Assembly (NCBI GenBank): GCA_018398765.1
Contig: JAHBMJ010000676.1
Span: forward strand, 61,178-125,177
Source: Chromera velia
Lineage: Eukaryota; Sar; Chromeraceae
Direction: 5' to 3'
Length of the DNA: 64,000 bases
Made by a program: the position numbers and the translations under genes. Positions 46,348-57,500 of the stretch are shown in pieces (the stretch's first letter is position 1; every line of letters begins with the position of its first letter). The notes under the pieces were generated by a model. It was given only the letters and a program-made list of their open reading frames with translations. It searched no databases and was not told the DNA's origin.

Positions 46348-48963
46348 AGAAACAGGCAGGTAAGCCAACAAACAAACAAACAAACAAACAAACAATGTGG
46401 CATGTAGACCGACAGATAGGAAGAGGTGTAAACCGACAGGCAGACAGACGCGTGGGCTTCCAGAGAAAAAGACCAGGACGCATGGCCGCCGGAGAAGAAT
46501 CCATTTTGAAGACGAGTACGCCCCCCCCCTCTTCGGCCGCAAATGACTGAAAGAAACGCGACCATACTCTCTCTACCCCTTTCATCAACCATCAACCGAC
46601 CTGTGCGGCTCAATGAGATGTGTGTTGACGACAGCATCCGCTGACTCTTTCAGCGGGTCGGAAGAGGATGAAGAAGCCATGTGATTCCCCTCTTCTCCTT
46701 CTTCACGTGAGGGCTCCGTTTCCTTCTTTGCTTCTTCTCCGGTCGGCACGTCTTTCTTTTTCTTTCGCGGCACATCCCCCTCCTCGCTCTCCCTCTCCAT
46801 TCCCTCTCTCTCCCCGGGAGCATCTCCATCTGTGTCTCCTTCCTCCCCTACCTTCTCTCGCTCTCTCTTCTCGCCTCTCGCTCCCTCCGTCCCCCCTGCA
46901 CATCCCTCCAGACTTCTCCCCTCAGCGTCGCACAGAAGGACCGGCCCCCCCTTCCCGACCGTCTCCCCATAACCCTTTGTGAACGTCGTGGAGATTCCAG
47001 AGGAACGGGTGATGACGTCAAATCGAAAACTGCAATCACGACACAGGCAGCTTACGTGCTTCACTTCTTTTCAAATACCTATACAACAATCCGTACAAAC
47101 AGGCAGAATTAACGGTGGTGATACTCAGGTAGCAACCATCAATCTCTGCCAAGATCATTCTTCTGGATCGGGTTCCTTGCCTCCTCCCCCCCATTCTTTC
47201 CGTCCTTGCTTCCTCCCTCCCTCCCTCCCTCCCTTCCTTCCTTCCTTCCTTCCTTCCTTCCCTTCCTTCCTTCCTTCCTTCCTTCCTTTCTTTCTTTCTT
47301 TCTTCCTTTTTCCTTTTTCCTTTTTTTTTTCTTTCTCCCTTTCTTCCTTCCTTCCTCCCTCCCTCCCTCCCTCCCTCCCTCCCTCCCTTCCTTCCTTCCT
47401 TCCTTCCACCCATCTTGAAAAAAACACACAGTCACCCACTTCATTCCTCCACTCACGCGCTCAGTTGCTTTCTTACTTGGTGACTCACTTGCTCATTTCC
47501 TCGCTTGAATGTCTCTCCCCCCCGTCTCCCCCCCCTCCCTTCTTCCCCCCCCAACAGCGTCCATCCAAAGACTCACTCACTTGCGTTCAAATGCAAATTT
47601 GAGGTCTTCAGGCGACACCACAAAGCTCCGAAGATCCCTCGAACCCCCCCCTCCAGCACCCATCGGCGGAAGAGAAAGAGCAAGAGGGCCCTCCTTGCTT
47701 GGAGGTGCAGATGCAGATGCACGGCTGCTGTCTCCAGAGTCCGCCTCTGTGCCCTCATCGAGGAACTCACCTATAAACCTTTGCCGAGGAAGGCACTCAC
47801 CCACTCGCAGCATCTCAGAGGCCCCAATCATCCATGATCCCCCCTTCTCCCCTTCTCCTTCTCTTCCGATGCCTCTGCAACACGAATGAAGGGGGTCAAA
47901 CGAATACTGCAAAGAGGACCCCGTCTCCTTCAACTCTTCTGTCTCCCCTCCCCCTTCTTCCCCCCTCTTTGCCACCAAATAGAACCGCACTCTGGAGTTC
48001 GGAATTGCCACCTGGTGGGGGGAGAGAACGAACTCTTGGAGGGAGTAGCCCTGCAGGAGGAGAGACAGGGAGAAAAAGACAAAAACATGGTCAATGTTTG
48101 ACGGTGCATCGTTATCTTCTGCCGCCTTTCTGTAGGGCAACACCAGGGTTTTCTCCAACAAACCTTATCGGTTCAACAGTCACTGCCTGGCTGTCGGAAG
48201 TGCAAACACCAAGGCTGGCAGGCCGGCAAGAGGGGAAAAGAAGCGAAAGAGAGAGATTCTTTTTTTGGATCCGACCCATCATGCTGGTCCTTTGTAGGTG
48301 AGTGCCTCTGTCACATACGCGATATCGATCCAGGAGGGGATTCCTGTCGTTTGGTTTCGCTTCGCAATGTTTGCATTTCTTTATTTTCCTCTCCTTTCTT
48401 TTTCCTGCACTCTCCCAGCTGTTTTCTTGAATATGGAAGCAGCGTCCCTTTCTCAGTCCGCCCCTCTTCGAGCCGCTATTTTGCTTTCGTTCTACCTTGA
48501 CTGACTGACTGACTGACTGACTGACTCTTCTTTTGAGAGTGGACACAAGTCTCTGTCTGCTTTCTGACGTCTCGAACCCCCGAACGTTTTCCAAGAGGAG
48601 GAGACGGGGAAGAGACGCCCGCTTCATCTCTCTGCCTTAATTCAGCCACAACAGCGCGAGAGAGTGAAGAGGAGCGACAGGAGAGAAGGAGCTGTGATAT
48701 CATATCAACCTACAGAACACCAAAATTTCATTTCATTCTCTTCCATAAGGCCAACCAAAGGGGACTCATCGAGGAACAGAAAAAGGGATCAGGGTCTCAA
48801 CACCATGAGTAGGCACAATACACAGGTCGCCGGTCGAGTTGCCAACTACACCAACAGAGAAACAACAAAGACAGGGCCTAACTCAGACGCAGAAGGCGAA
48901 GAAAGAAACAAAAGAAAGAAAGAAAGAAAGAAAGAACAGAAAGAAAGAACAGAAAGAAAGAAC

Positions 48964-48994
<31 letters not shown>

Positions 48995-49024
48995 AAAAGA
49001 AAGAAAGAAAGAAAGAAAGAAGGA

Positions 49025-49056
<32 letters not shown>

Positions 49057-49818
49057 AATCAAAGCAATCATACAGACAGACCGACACAGATCGAGAGGGG
49101 AGACAGAGAGAGAGAGAGACTCACCCAAGCAATTCAATCAACCGCAGGAGCCCCTTTGCTCGTGCGTCCTCCACATCTCTTTGCTTTCCTCTGCTTTCAT
49201 CCAGCCAGTGAGTTGAGGGATGGCAACAGGACATAGAAACAAAGAAGCGAGGGAATGCATGACAAGGGTTGTGCATGTGAGTTGAAATCAAGGATTATGC
49301 AGATACATATGCACAAGGGGGGACTCTTGATTTGGCCTTTCACTCAGACAGACAATCGGACAATGATTTGCATCCCAGCACTGCAGGCCCCTTTATCTAA
49401 TCCGTCGCAATGTCACGGCAGTAGATCTACAGGAATGGAAACAAATTGAAACGGATTCTTTTCATCACATGTTCTGTACAAAGGATTTTTTATTGCGTCG
49501 AAGAAAGACAGAGAGGTTGATTGTATGCATGCACGACGGTCACACGGTATCTTTTGATTCATCTTTGAAAGAAGCAATCGTGCAAAGGATGACATGCCAG
49601 CCGACCGGCAAGCGCTAGGCAGAAGTTCCAGTGAAGAGCCCGAAGGCGAAAAACAAAAAGAGAAGCCGCAACAGACAGAAAGAGATCTGTTTACAGGAGG
49701 AGAAGCGAGACAGAAAGACGGACCCCCGAGTGTAGGGTTGGCAGGGGGGGCTCATCACCCACACCTCCGCCTTCAATCTGCTCAGATCTTCTGACTTCAA
49801 ATTCTCTATCGACCTGCA

Positions 49819-49864
<46 letters not shown>

Positions 49865-50693
49865 AACAAACAAACACACCAGCTCACAATGACATCGCTA
49901 CATGAAATTCGACGTGCTGCACGAAGGAAAGCATTCTTGCGTCCATCCACCCGTCTGCCACCCACGCACTCCTTAGCTCAAAGGATCGATGGCACAACCT
50001 TTTCTTTCTATCGTGAGGGACCGTAGCGGTGTTTGAATGAATCCTCGCGGGAGGGAAAACTCAAGTGATGCCGTCACCTCTTCCTTCCTTCCTTCCTTCC
50101 TTCCTTTCTTTCTTTCTTTCTTTCTTTCTTTCTGTTCTTTCTTCCTTTCTTCCTTCCTTTCTTCCTTCCTTTCTTCCTTTCTTCCTTTCTTCCTTCCTTC
50201 CTTCCTTTCTGTTGTTCTTTCTTTCTGTTGTTTTTTCTTTCTGTTGTTCTTTCTTTCTGTTGTTCTTTCTTTCTGTTGTTTTTTCTTTCTGTTGTTTTTT
50301 CTTTCTGTTGTTTTTTCTTTCTGTTGTTTTTTCTTTCTGTTGTTTTTTCTTTCTTTCTTTCTTTCTGTTCTTTCTTTCTGTCTTTCTTTCCCTTCGTAAA
50401 CGCGTTTCCCCTCCTCCCCCGTGCATGCAGTGTTTCACATAAACCGACTGACTGACTTTGTGCGCGGCTGCTCCTTGAAGTTGAGGGCGTAGGTTTTGTT
50501 GGCATGGACGTTGATGTCGAAAGCCGCAACGATGGTCGTCTTCACCTCCACAGGGCGGCGTGTCTCTGATTCCGGTTCTTTTTTTCCTTCTCCCTCCTCT
50601 TTTTGCTTTTCATCCTTTTGTGCTGCTGCTGAAGAGTTGGATGTGGATGCAGAGTCGGAAGACAAAACTAAAGAAACCTGCAGGGAGGAACAG

Positions 50694-50725
<32 letters not shown>

Positions 50726-50910
50726 GCGGAGAGAGACGCGAGGGAAAGAGAGAGAGAGAATTGAAGCACCAGAAGCACTGTCAGCAGTCCACGGGCACGT
50801 CGAGTGGCACAAGGAAGAAAGGAGGCAGTTGTTCAGGGACTCCAACAGATACACTGTGGAAGGAAGGATCTGCATGCATCATCATCGACATTGAACACTC
50901 CCACTCTGCC

Positions 50911-50961
<51 letters not shown>

Positions 50962-51687
50962 GCCTCTGCCTCCGCGATGCCTGCCGTCTTGACTGTTCAG
51001 TCTATGCTCTCCCCCACTCCACATTTCTCTCTGGCCGGCCGACTCTGTCTCCATCCCTCTGCCCCTGCTTCGCTCCCCCCTGCCATCCCAGCCGTTCGAA
51101 ACCAACCGACCAATTCTGCCGCTCTTTCAAGAGCAAGTCGGAATCCTGAGAGGGGAGATAGAGGGGGAGAGGGGGGGAGAGGGCAGAGCAGAAAAGCATT
51201 CAAGTTAGACATATTGCCAAACCGCTAGACAGATGTGTCGCACTGTCGTCAGAAAAAAAGGAAGAGTCCTACCACAGAACCCGTCTTGAGTGAATATTCC
51301 GCTCATATTCCAGTAGGAAAGCTATCATACTGAAGTGACAACCTTGTGACAGGTGCGCATATTTACCACGTTTTTCTGGTGTTGACTCTTGAATCGGCAT
51401 GCACACGTGTGAAGGCACGCACACAGGTCACAACCAGGAGACGGCACAAGCTCGGTGGAATGAGAAGGCGGTAGGAAGACGGGAGGTCAGACGAAGGAAG
51501 ACATGGAGAGATATCACGGTAGAGTATGCAGGAGAGATTTCCGGCTGAAAGCGAAAGGGTGGAAGGGGGGACCTCCGAACAGACAGAACGGCGAAGGAGA
51601 CGGGGAGACGGCTATGAGTTCGTTCAGAGACGCACCGCCAATACCCGAAAAGAATTCTGCGCATCGAAATTCGACTGTCTGGGTCAT
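45381..51687 (-). CDS. DNMT2: DNMT2/TRDMT1-family tRNA (cytosine-38-C5) methyltransferase
   Basis: Complete ten-exon gene: 51687-51636, 51145-51111, 50677-50457, 49813-49724, 49190-49125, 48631-48526, 48050-47581, 47029-46601, 46217-46155, 45549-45381. All are GT-AG and phase-consistent, giving 566 residues (human TRDMT1 has 391). SAM-binding motif I reads EFFSGIG-GFRLALE across exons 1/2. Motif II is VAAFDINVHANKTY. The catalytic loop is SPPCQPYTR (Cys about 127, codon 49743-49741), then KQRDVEDAR, then LLLLENVRGFE (ENV motif, Glu about 169), PNSRVRFYLVAKR, the DNMT2-specific FTKGYG near 363-368, HLTPREMLR, and MIGNSVSVPV near 533-542. The SPPCQPYTR and ENVRGFE forms are DNMT2 rather than DNMT1/3. 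Extra length comes from low-complexity insertions at about 33-85 and 370-490. It would methylate C38 of tRNA-Asp, in cytosol and/or nucleus (family knowledge). Confidence 0.93.
47205..47407. repeat. Homopyrimidine (CCTT/CCCT)n tract in DNMT2 intron
   Basis: About 200 bases of C/T on the + strand within the intron between the exons ending 47581 and starting 47029. Polypurine in the transcript. Confidence 0.9.
48898..49060. repeat. Homopurine (GAAA)n tract in DNMT2 intron
   Basis: Nearly pure GAAA units on the + strand, so polypyrimidine in the DNMT2 transcript, between the exons ending 49125 and starting 48631. Confidence 0.9.
49822..49858. repeat. (CA)n microsatellite next to DNMT2 exon 4 acceptor
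   Basis: A CA run lies just upstream, in transcript sense, of the acceptor at 49814, followed on the + strand by CAAA units. Confidence 0.9.
50079..50395. repeat. Homopyrimidine tract plus 16-bp minisatellite in DNMT2 intron 3
   Basis: Starts as (CTTC/CTTT)n. From about 50210 to 50345 it becomes a minisatellite of 16-base units of the form CTTTCTGTTGTTTTTT (about eight copies, some with TTCTTT endings). It then returns to (CTTT)n. It lies between the exons ending 50457 and starting 49813. Confidence 0.9.
50693..50720. repeat. (CA)n microsatellite in DNMT2 intron 2
   Basis: CA run just before, in transcript sense, the acceptor at 50678. Confidence 0.9.
50907..50961. repeat. (CTTT)n repeat in DNMT2 intron 2
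   Basis: About 13 CTTT units on the + strand. Confidence 0.9.
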
Positions 51688-52420
51688 TTTGTCACCAAGA
51701 TGTTCCACTGTACTCTGGTTGGACGTGTCTTCAGGACACTTGGGGAGCTCCCATCAACCGTGGCACCCGACAGGAGGAGAGCGACAGCCTAGCTGATTGC
51801 CTGCATGTATCCATGCGTTCCATGTAAAGGAGCTCGGCAACCGGAAAATGTGCTGCATTCAATGGCATCCCCGCATTGCCCCCGCATTTTCATGACACGA
51901 CGTTTCGGCAGTCAGAAAAGACGATGGGCACAGAATCCCTTCTGGCAAAGGAGGATCTCATGCAGAAGATGCGAGAAGATTTCCGAATTCGCTTTGCGGG
52001 ATCCATTCGAACACTACTTTGCGGGGCCACAAGGTACTATAAGGCGGCCCCAGAAAGCCGGAATGCGCGTTTTTCAGAATCGGCTCATGGAAAAATCGGC
52101 TCTGCAGGTGCTACGCGTACGTACGCACGCGTACGTGTCCTACATGTACGTCGCGTCCGCACTCGGGGCGTGCGAACAACACTTCAAAGTGTTTTCCATT
52201 CGTTTTTTCCAACTTTTCGATCTGAACAATTCCAGCACCCTCCTTCTCAAACCATCTAAACAATCAATCAATCAAGTCTCCCTTCAACTTCTACAAAGTT
52301 CTACTGACTGCGACCCCAAGGCCTTCAGCCGAGAGAGAAACTTCAAAAAGCTTCTGTTGTTCAAACAACACCTTCGCTCAACAAGCTCAAACAACACTTT
52401 CCTCTTCACCTCTCAACAAA
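51688..52420. promoter_or_regulatory. Divergent intergenic region between DNMT2 and the zinc-ribbon gene
   Basis: 733 bases separate the two start codons, which face away from each other, so both promoters must lie here. The segment just before 52421 is CA/CT-rich and looks like a 5' leader ending CTCAACAAAATGG. No TATA box or known motif could be assigned with confidence. Confidence 0.4.
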
Positions 52421-52927
52421 ATGGTTCGTAAGGGATGCCCCACCTGCGGCTACTCCTGGGTTGATAAGTACGGAAAGAACGAGTGCCCCAAGTGCCTCGC
52501 GCCTCTCCATGTCGCTGCTGCTGCACTTCACGGCCCCATGGGGTTCGAGAACGCCGCAACAGTCAGGCGACAGGTGGGAGAAGTGAGCACATACAAGGCC
52601 GCCCCCAGCGACGCGAGAGAGTCTGTCTCCGGTGCTTGTCCGAAGGGAGGACCTCACACATGGAAGTCAGTAGTCTCTGCCTCTTCATTTCTCTCTTCGT
52701 AGCACTTTCCCTTTCGACAACAACTCATCCGTTGCTGTTCTTGCTTCTTTGTGTTGTCCGGTTCTGTTGTCGCTTGCAGATTCGGAAAGTGCAGCAAGTG
52801 CCAGAAGAACGAGGGCTACGGAAAGACGGAGACCGTTTCCAAGGGGTCTGGAGGCACGTGCACTGATGGCCTGAAGCACACCTACAAGTTCGCCAAGTGC
52901 ACCAAATGCGCACACAGGGAGTACTGA
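52421..52927 (+). CDS. Small zinc-ribbon-like cysteine-rich protein
   Basis: Two exons, 52421-52665 and 52780-52927, joined by a GT-AG intron (TGGAA|GTCAGT ... TTGCAG|ATTCGG), give 130 residues. The N-terminus has a CPTC...CPKC pair (residues about 6-28) typical of a zinc ribbon. The C-terminal half carries an internal duplication: C-x4[20 protein letters not shown], then C-x2[14 protein letters not shown] ending AHREY. Each half offers three Cys plus one His. All eleven Cys fall in these motifs or near them. The protein is basic overall. I do not recognise an annotated family with known function; nucleic-acid binding is only a guess. It diverges from DNMT2 and converges with the PWWP-PHD gene. 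Confidence 0.85.
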
Positions 52928-54587
52928 CAACACCAGACAACACCTTCGACATTGTCAAGTCGACCATCGTCTGACCTGAGAGAAACTTCCATTACAGCGC
53001 CAAGCAGAGTGCCGTGGCGCGAAAGTTGTGCATCCACTCTGCGCGAGAGAGAACGTTTTGTGTCTTTCATGCCTGTCTGTGAGAGCAGCCCTTCGAGTCA
53101 TGTGAACGTTGGCCTGTCTTCGGAAAACCCGGGGGCACAAGGGGAGTGTTCACTCCTGCCAACGAATCACGCTTGATCCCTTTCTCTGCTTCGCTTCAAG
53201 CTTGTGCATCCGTGAGAGTGTGAGATGTTGACAGGCCCTTAGAACGGTCCTGTTCCCATCTCACATCCCATGTAAGTTTCGTGATCCCTTTTTATCGGTC
53301 GAGATTGACCTTGAACGTCTTGGCACGGGGGTTCCCCGCATTCCTTAAAATCACCATCTAGATCACCATCGCACAGCATTGTTCAACTGTTATGTGCTAC
53401 GGTTGATTACTGTTCTCGTTCAGGCTCTACTTCTACTACTAGTAGCTCTAGTTGCTGGAGAAAGATACTATAAGATCGAATAAACTAGCTAACTAGCTAG
53501 CTAATAAACGAGTTTAACGAGATCTGACCCATATATATAGGATTTAACGCTGACCCATATGTATAGGATTTGACGTCCTATGTAGTTTATGCAAAACAAT
53601 ATATAAATTAATGCGTTGTGAGCTGAAACAATTTAAATATCTCTCTAGCGTTTTCGTATCGTACTGATATTGTTTAAAACGTCAAACAAGTAGAAAATTT
53701 AAATATCAATTTTTCATATTTTACAGTCAGAAGAGAAAATGATAGAATATATGTGTTTAAGTAGTATTAATTAATCAGGTTATTAATATGATGACTAGTA
53801 TGATGAGACCTAAGATGAGACGTCTGACAGTAGGCATGTTACTTAGCATGTAGTAGTCTACTAGTAGATCATGAAGTATGATGCAACCTTAATGTTATAG
53901 GCATTCATGTTGTATTAAAAACTAATATTGTTCACCCAGGGAGTCACCCTACAGGTAACTAGGATTTTATTTAGGATTTTATGGGATTCCGGGCTAGAAT
54001 TTTATAGGATTTTAAGGAATGATTTTACCAAATTTTATGGGACTTCAGCTAGACATCTAGCGGAGCACTAGGCTAGTAGGATTTTAGCGAAAATCCCAAA
54101 TAATCGTTGAATTATCATTCAAAAAATTGAATGTCACAGGGCTTTGGTCGACTCCTCAAGCTTGCTACTATACAGTCATCGCATACATACAGCTAAAGGT
54201 TAAACCCCAGTCAAGACACTCAAAACGCCGCGGCAACAGTGCAGCACCATTAATAAATAAGTGTTCCCAGGCCTCAATCGATTGATCGAGTCAGTTTTCC
54301 CCATCCATTCTCAACTAAATGCCTCGCCATCCCCACCGTGTATACACACACACATGCAAGCTTCAATAGAGGTCCCAGAATGGCCTCTACAGAAGGAACC
54401 TAACTGTACAAAGAGACGCCGTAGCTGACAGGAGTGGGCGGAAACGGAATGTGATGAGCTACCTCCCACATACAGCGCCCTCTTTCCCTTAATTATTTCT
54501 TTACAAGACGATGACCCAATCCACTTGTCACCCTTTTAAAGCATCCCTCCACTCTCTCAGACTTTCTTTTTCATTCTGCGCAACCCC
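52928..54587. other. Convergent intergenic region with AT-rich island
   Basis: 52928 to about 53390 would hold the 3' UTR of the zinc-ribbon gene. 53390-54370 is AT-rich and repeat-derived: direct repeats TGACCCATATATATAGGATTTAAC and TGACCCATATGTATAGGATTTGAC near 53526-53572, and recurrent AGGATTTTA words at 53960-54090. No coding frame was seen. 54370-54587 would carry the 3' UTR of the minus-strand gene. Confidence 0.55.
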
Positions 54588-57500
54588 TCAACTCAAGCCA
54601 TCTGGGCGCTCCTGCTGCTGTGGAGGAAGGCCAGGGCTGGAGGGCCTCTCCGTCTCTCTCTCCGCCTCGTCATCCACACTCACTGTCGTTCCAGAGTCTG
54701 AAGAGGGGGGGGCAGGTCCCGCCATGCCTATCCGCACCCGCACAGGACTGGAGTTGGGGTCTAGAGGGGACGTTAGATGGCTCCCTGCCCTCTCCATCGC
54801 TCTCTCTTGATCCCCCTCTCCCTCCTGTCCCTCAGCAGGCTGCTGCTGCTGCTGCTGCCGGGGAGGGGGTGGGGAGTCGAGGGTGGACATGATTTGGGTC
54901 TGGCTTCCACTTCTTGAGAAAGAGAAGACGCTTGCTGCTTTGGGGAGCTCCGGGGAACGGGATCTTTGAACACCTGAAGCAGAGGCGGAAGCAGAGGAGG
55001 CAGAAGAAGAGACGGGGGGAGGAGAGCGTGGAGGGAAGAGACTGGGGATGCTTAGACCGTTGGGGCGGGGGTTTTGGATCATGTCTGTGTGGGGGTCTCT
55101 TTCTCTTGCTCTTCCATGCAGTTGCGTTGATAGGGGGTCTGGCTGTTGTTGCATTCTCAAACCGTTCGCCGACGTGACAGTGAAACTAGGGCCGTTGCCT
55201 CTATGGGTTCCTGAGACGGTGCCGTTGGGAGGCGGGCGTTGACCCCGCACTACATGTTGTTGTGCTCTGTGCCTCTCCTTCTCTATCTGCGCTGCAACCT
55301 CTAAGTTTCTCCTTTGCAACGCGCTCTGCTGGCTCTCCTGAGCTGTCGCATCCCTCTCCCTCTGTGGGAGCGGGGAAGGGGACCTATGCTGTTGTTGCTC
55401 CTCCAAGACTCGCGCGTGTGTGTACGGGGGCGGCTGGGCAGAGGGCGGCCTCTCCTGCTGCTGCTGCTGTTGCTGCGGGGGGGGGCTGGAAGGTGCTGAG
55501 GCGGGAGCAGCGGCGCCATTCGTCTTCTGCTTCGGCTTTGGCGACCGTGGAGGGCATCCGAAGGCCGAGGGGAGCAGTGCGCCAGAGCACTGCATATGTT
55601 TGTGTGAGCCCCTCACGAAAAGCGAGCCACCGACCGCCTGCTGCTGCTGCGGTTGCCGTTGCGTGGAGACAGAGACAGGTTGGGACGCGGAGGAGTTGCC
55701 CACAGGAGGCGACTGGAAAGAAGACCCCTGTCTTTGTGCCTGTCCTTGACCGAGCGTTGCAGCAGATGCGGACGGCGGTGGATGTTTTTGCTGCTGCTGT
55801 TGTGGTTGCGTTTGAGTCTGTTGGGGGGAAGAGGGGCCGATGGACTTCCTGAGCATCTCCAGGTGGGGTGGCATCTGCGTGAGTGCACTGCCGCCATTTG
55901 GGGAGGGGATGGGAGCTATGTTCAAAAAGACGCCGTGCTGTCTGAGGATATCGGCACTCATAGACGCAAGCGACTGCATGATCTGAGGCGGCACAGACGC
56001 AACAACAGGATTTGGCGCTTTGCTTTGGTGGTGAGATGGGTTGGAGGTTTGCTGCGATGTGCCAGGGGTGACCTGCATGGGGGCTGGTGGACGTGCGGAC
56101 TGGTCGGGACGTGCAGGGACCTGCGAACTGCTACTGCTGCTGCTAGCTCCGCTACTTGCACCAGCAGATGGTGCTTTCGTTGCTGCGGCTGGAGGATTGA
56201 GTGGAGTCGGGAGGGGCGCCTGGGGTGCAGGGCGGGCGGCACCTCTGACGATGTGGGAGGCGAAAAGCGGACGGACAATGGAGGTTATACCAAGCATTCC
56301 TGTTCCTCCTACAGCCTGCCCAGTCGCCTGCTTTCCAGCAGGGGGAGGTCGGCGCAATTGCTGCTGTTGCTGCTGCGGTTGTGTTGAAGAGACGGAGGTT
56401 GAAGGGGGACCGTTGGAAGGTTGAACCAGACGGGGCCGGAGTGTGGCGGGGGGGGTGTTGATGACGCTGCCGGTTTTTTGCTGAAACTCCGGAAGAGAGA
56501 TCGGGTAGCCTCTCGGTCGGCCTGGAGCTCTGACGCGAGTAGAGGAGGGAGGGGGGTTCGTTGGTGCCTTTGCCTTGGCTGACTGGAGTGGGGCAGGGAG
56601 GCGCTGGGGGCGCTGGGGGATAGCCTTGGGGAGAGGCCGTGGGGGTAGGGGTTGTGGTACTTGGGAGGAAGAGGAAGAGGAAGAAATGATTTTCGGAATT
56701 CCTATGTATCCAGTAGCTGCCCTCGCAACTGCCGCAGTGAAAGATGCACTGCTGACGTTCTGTGTGGCCCCCCTGGCCATTTTGATCTCATTTATACCTC
56801 GCAGAAGCAACTCCTCGAAAAGGGCCTGTCTCTCTCCGTCCCTCATGGAGCTCACCAGTCTTCTCTGAAAGTCTCGAATGGTACTCGAGTTCGGATCGTT
56901 TTGCCGACGACCACGCAGTTTCTCAGATACGGCCTCGCACGTGACACTGTCGGGCACTGCCTGCACGAGAATTGCATGCTGATCATTACGACCAGCAGCA
57001 GCAGCAGAAGCAGCAGGAGGAGGAGGGGGCCTCGGAGACGGGGTCGGTCCCCGTATCTGCTGCTGCTGCTGCTGCTGCTGTACACTTCCAGCATCCCTTC
57101 CTCCCAGAACCCCTTGTTGAACAGCCGCACCTGCTGTCTGCACACGAGCAGCAGGACCCTCAGTCACCGCATCCCCCCCTCCTGCCAAAGTGACGCCTGA
57201 AGCCTGCCTCACGAGCCCCCCCGAGACTTTCCTGATCAGCCCCCCCCGCCACCCCTCACCCCCACTTCCACTGGAGTGCGAGGAAGCTGCCGCCAGGGCA
57301 GAGAAAGACACGCTGCTGCTCTTTGCGGCAAATCCTGCTGGTGCGCGTGGAGGAGCAGGAACGGTCTGTGGGGGGGCAAAATGGGAGGAACCCGGAAGCG
57401 ATTGTCTCAAAGGAACAACAGGCGACGGGCTGACTGTGTGTTGTTGATTCAACACGGGTGCCGCCGTCTGGGTTGGTTCAGCGTTTGCAGAAGCAGACTG

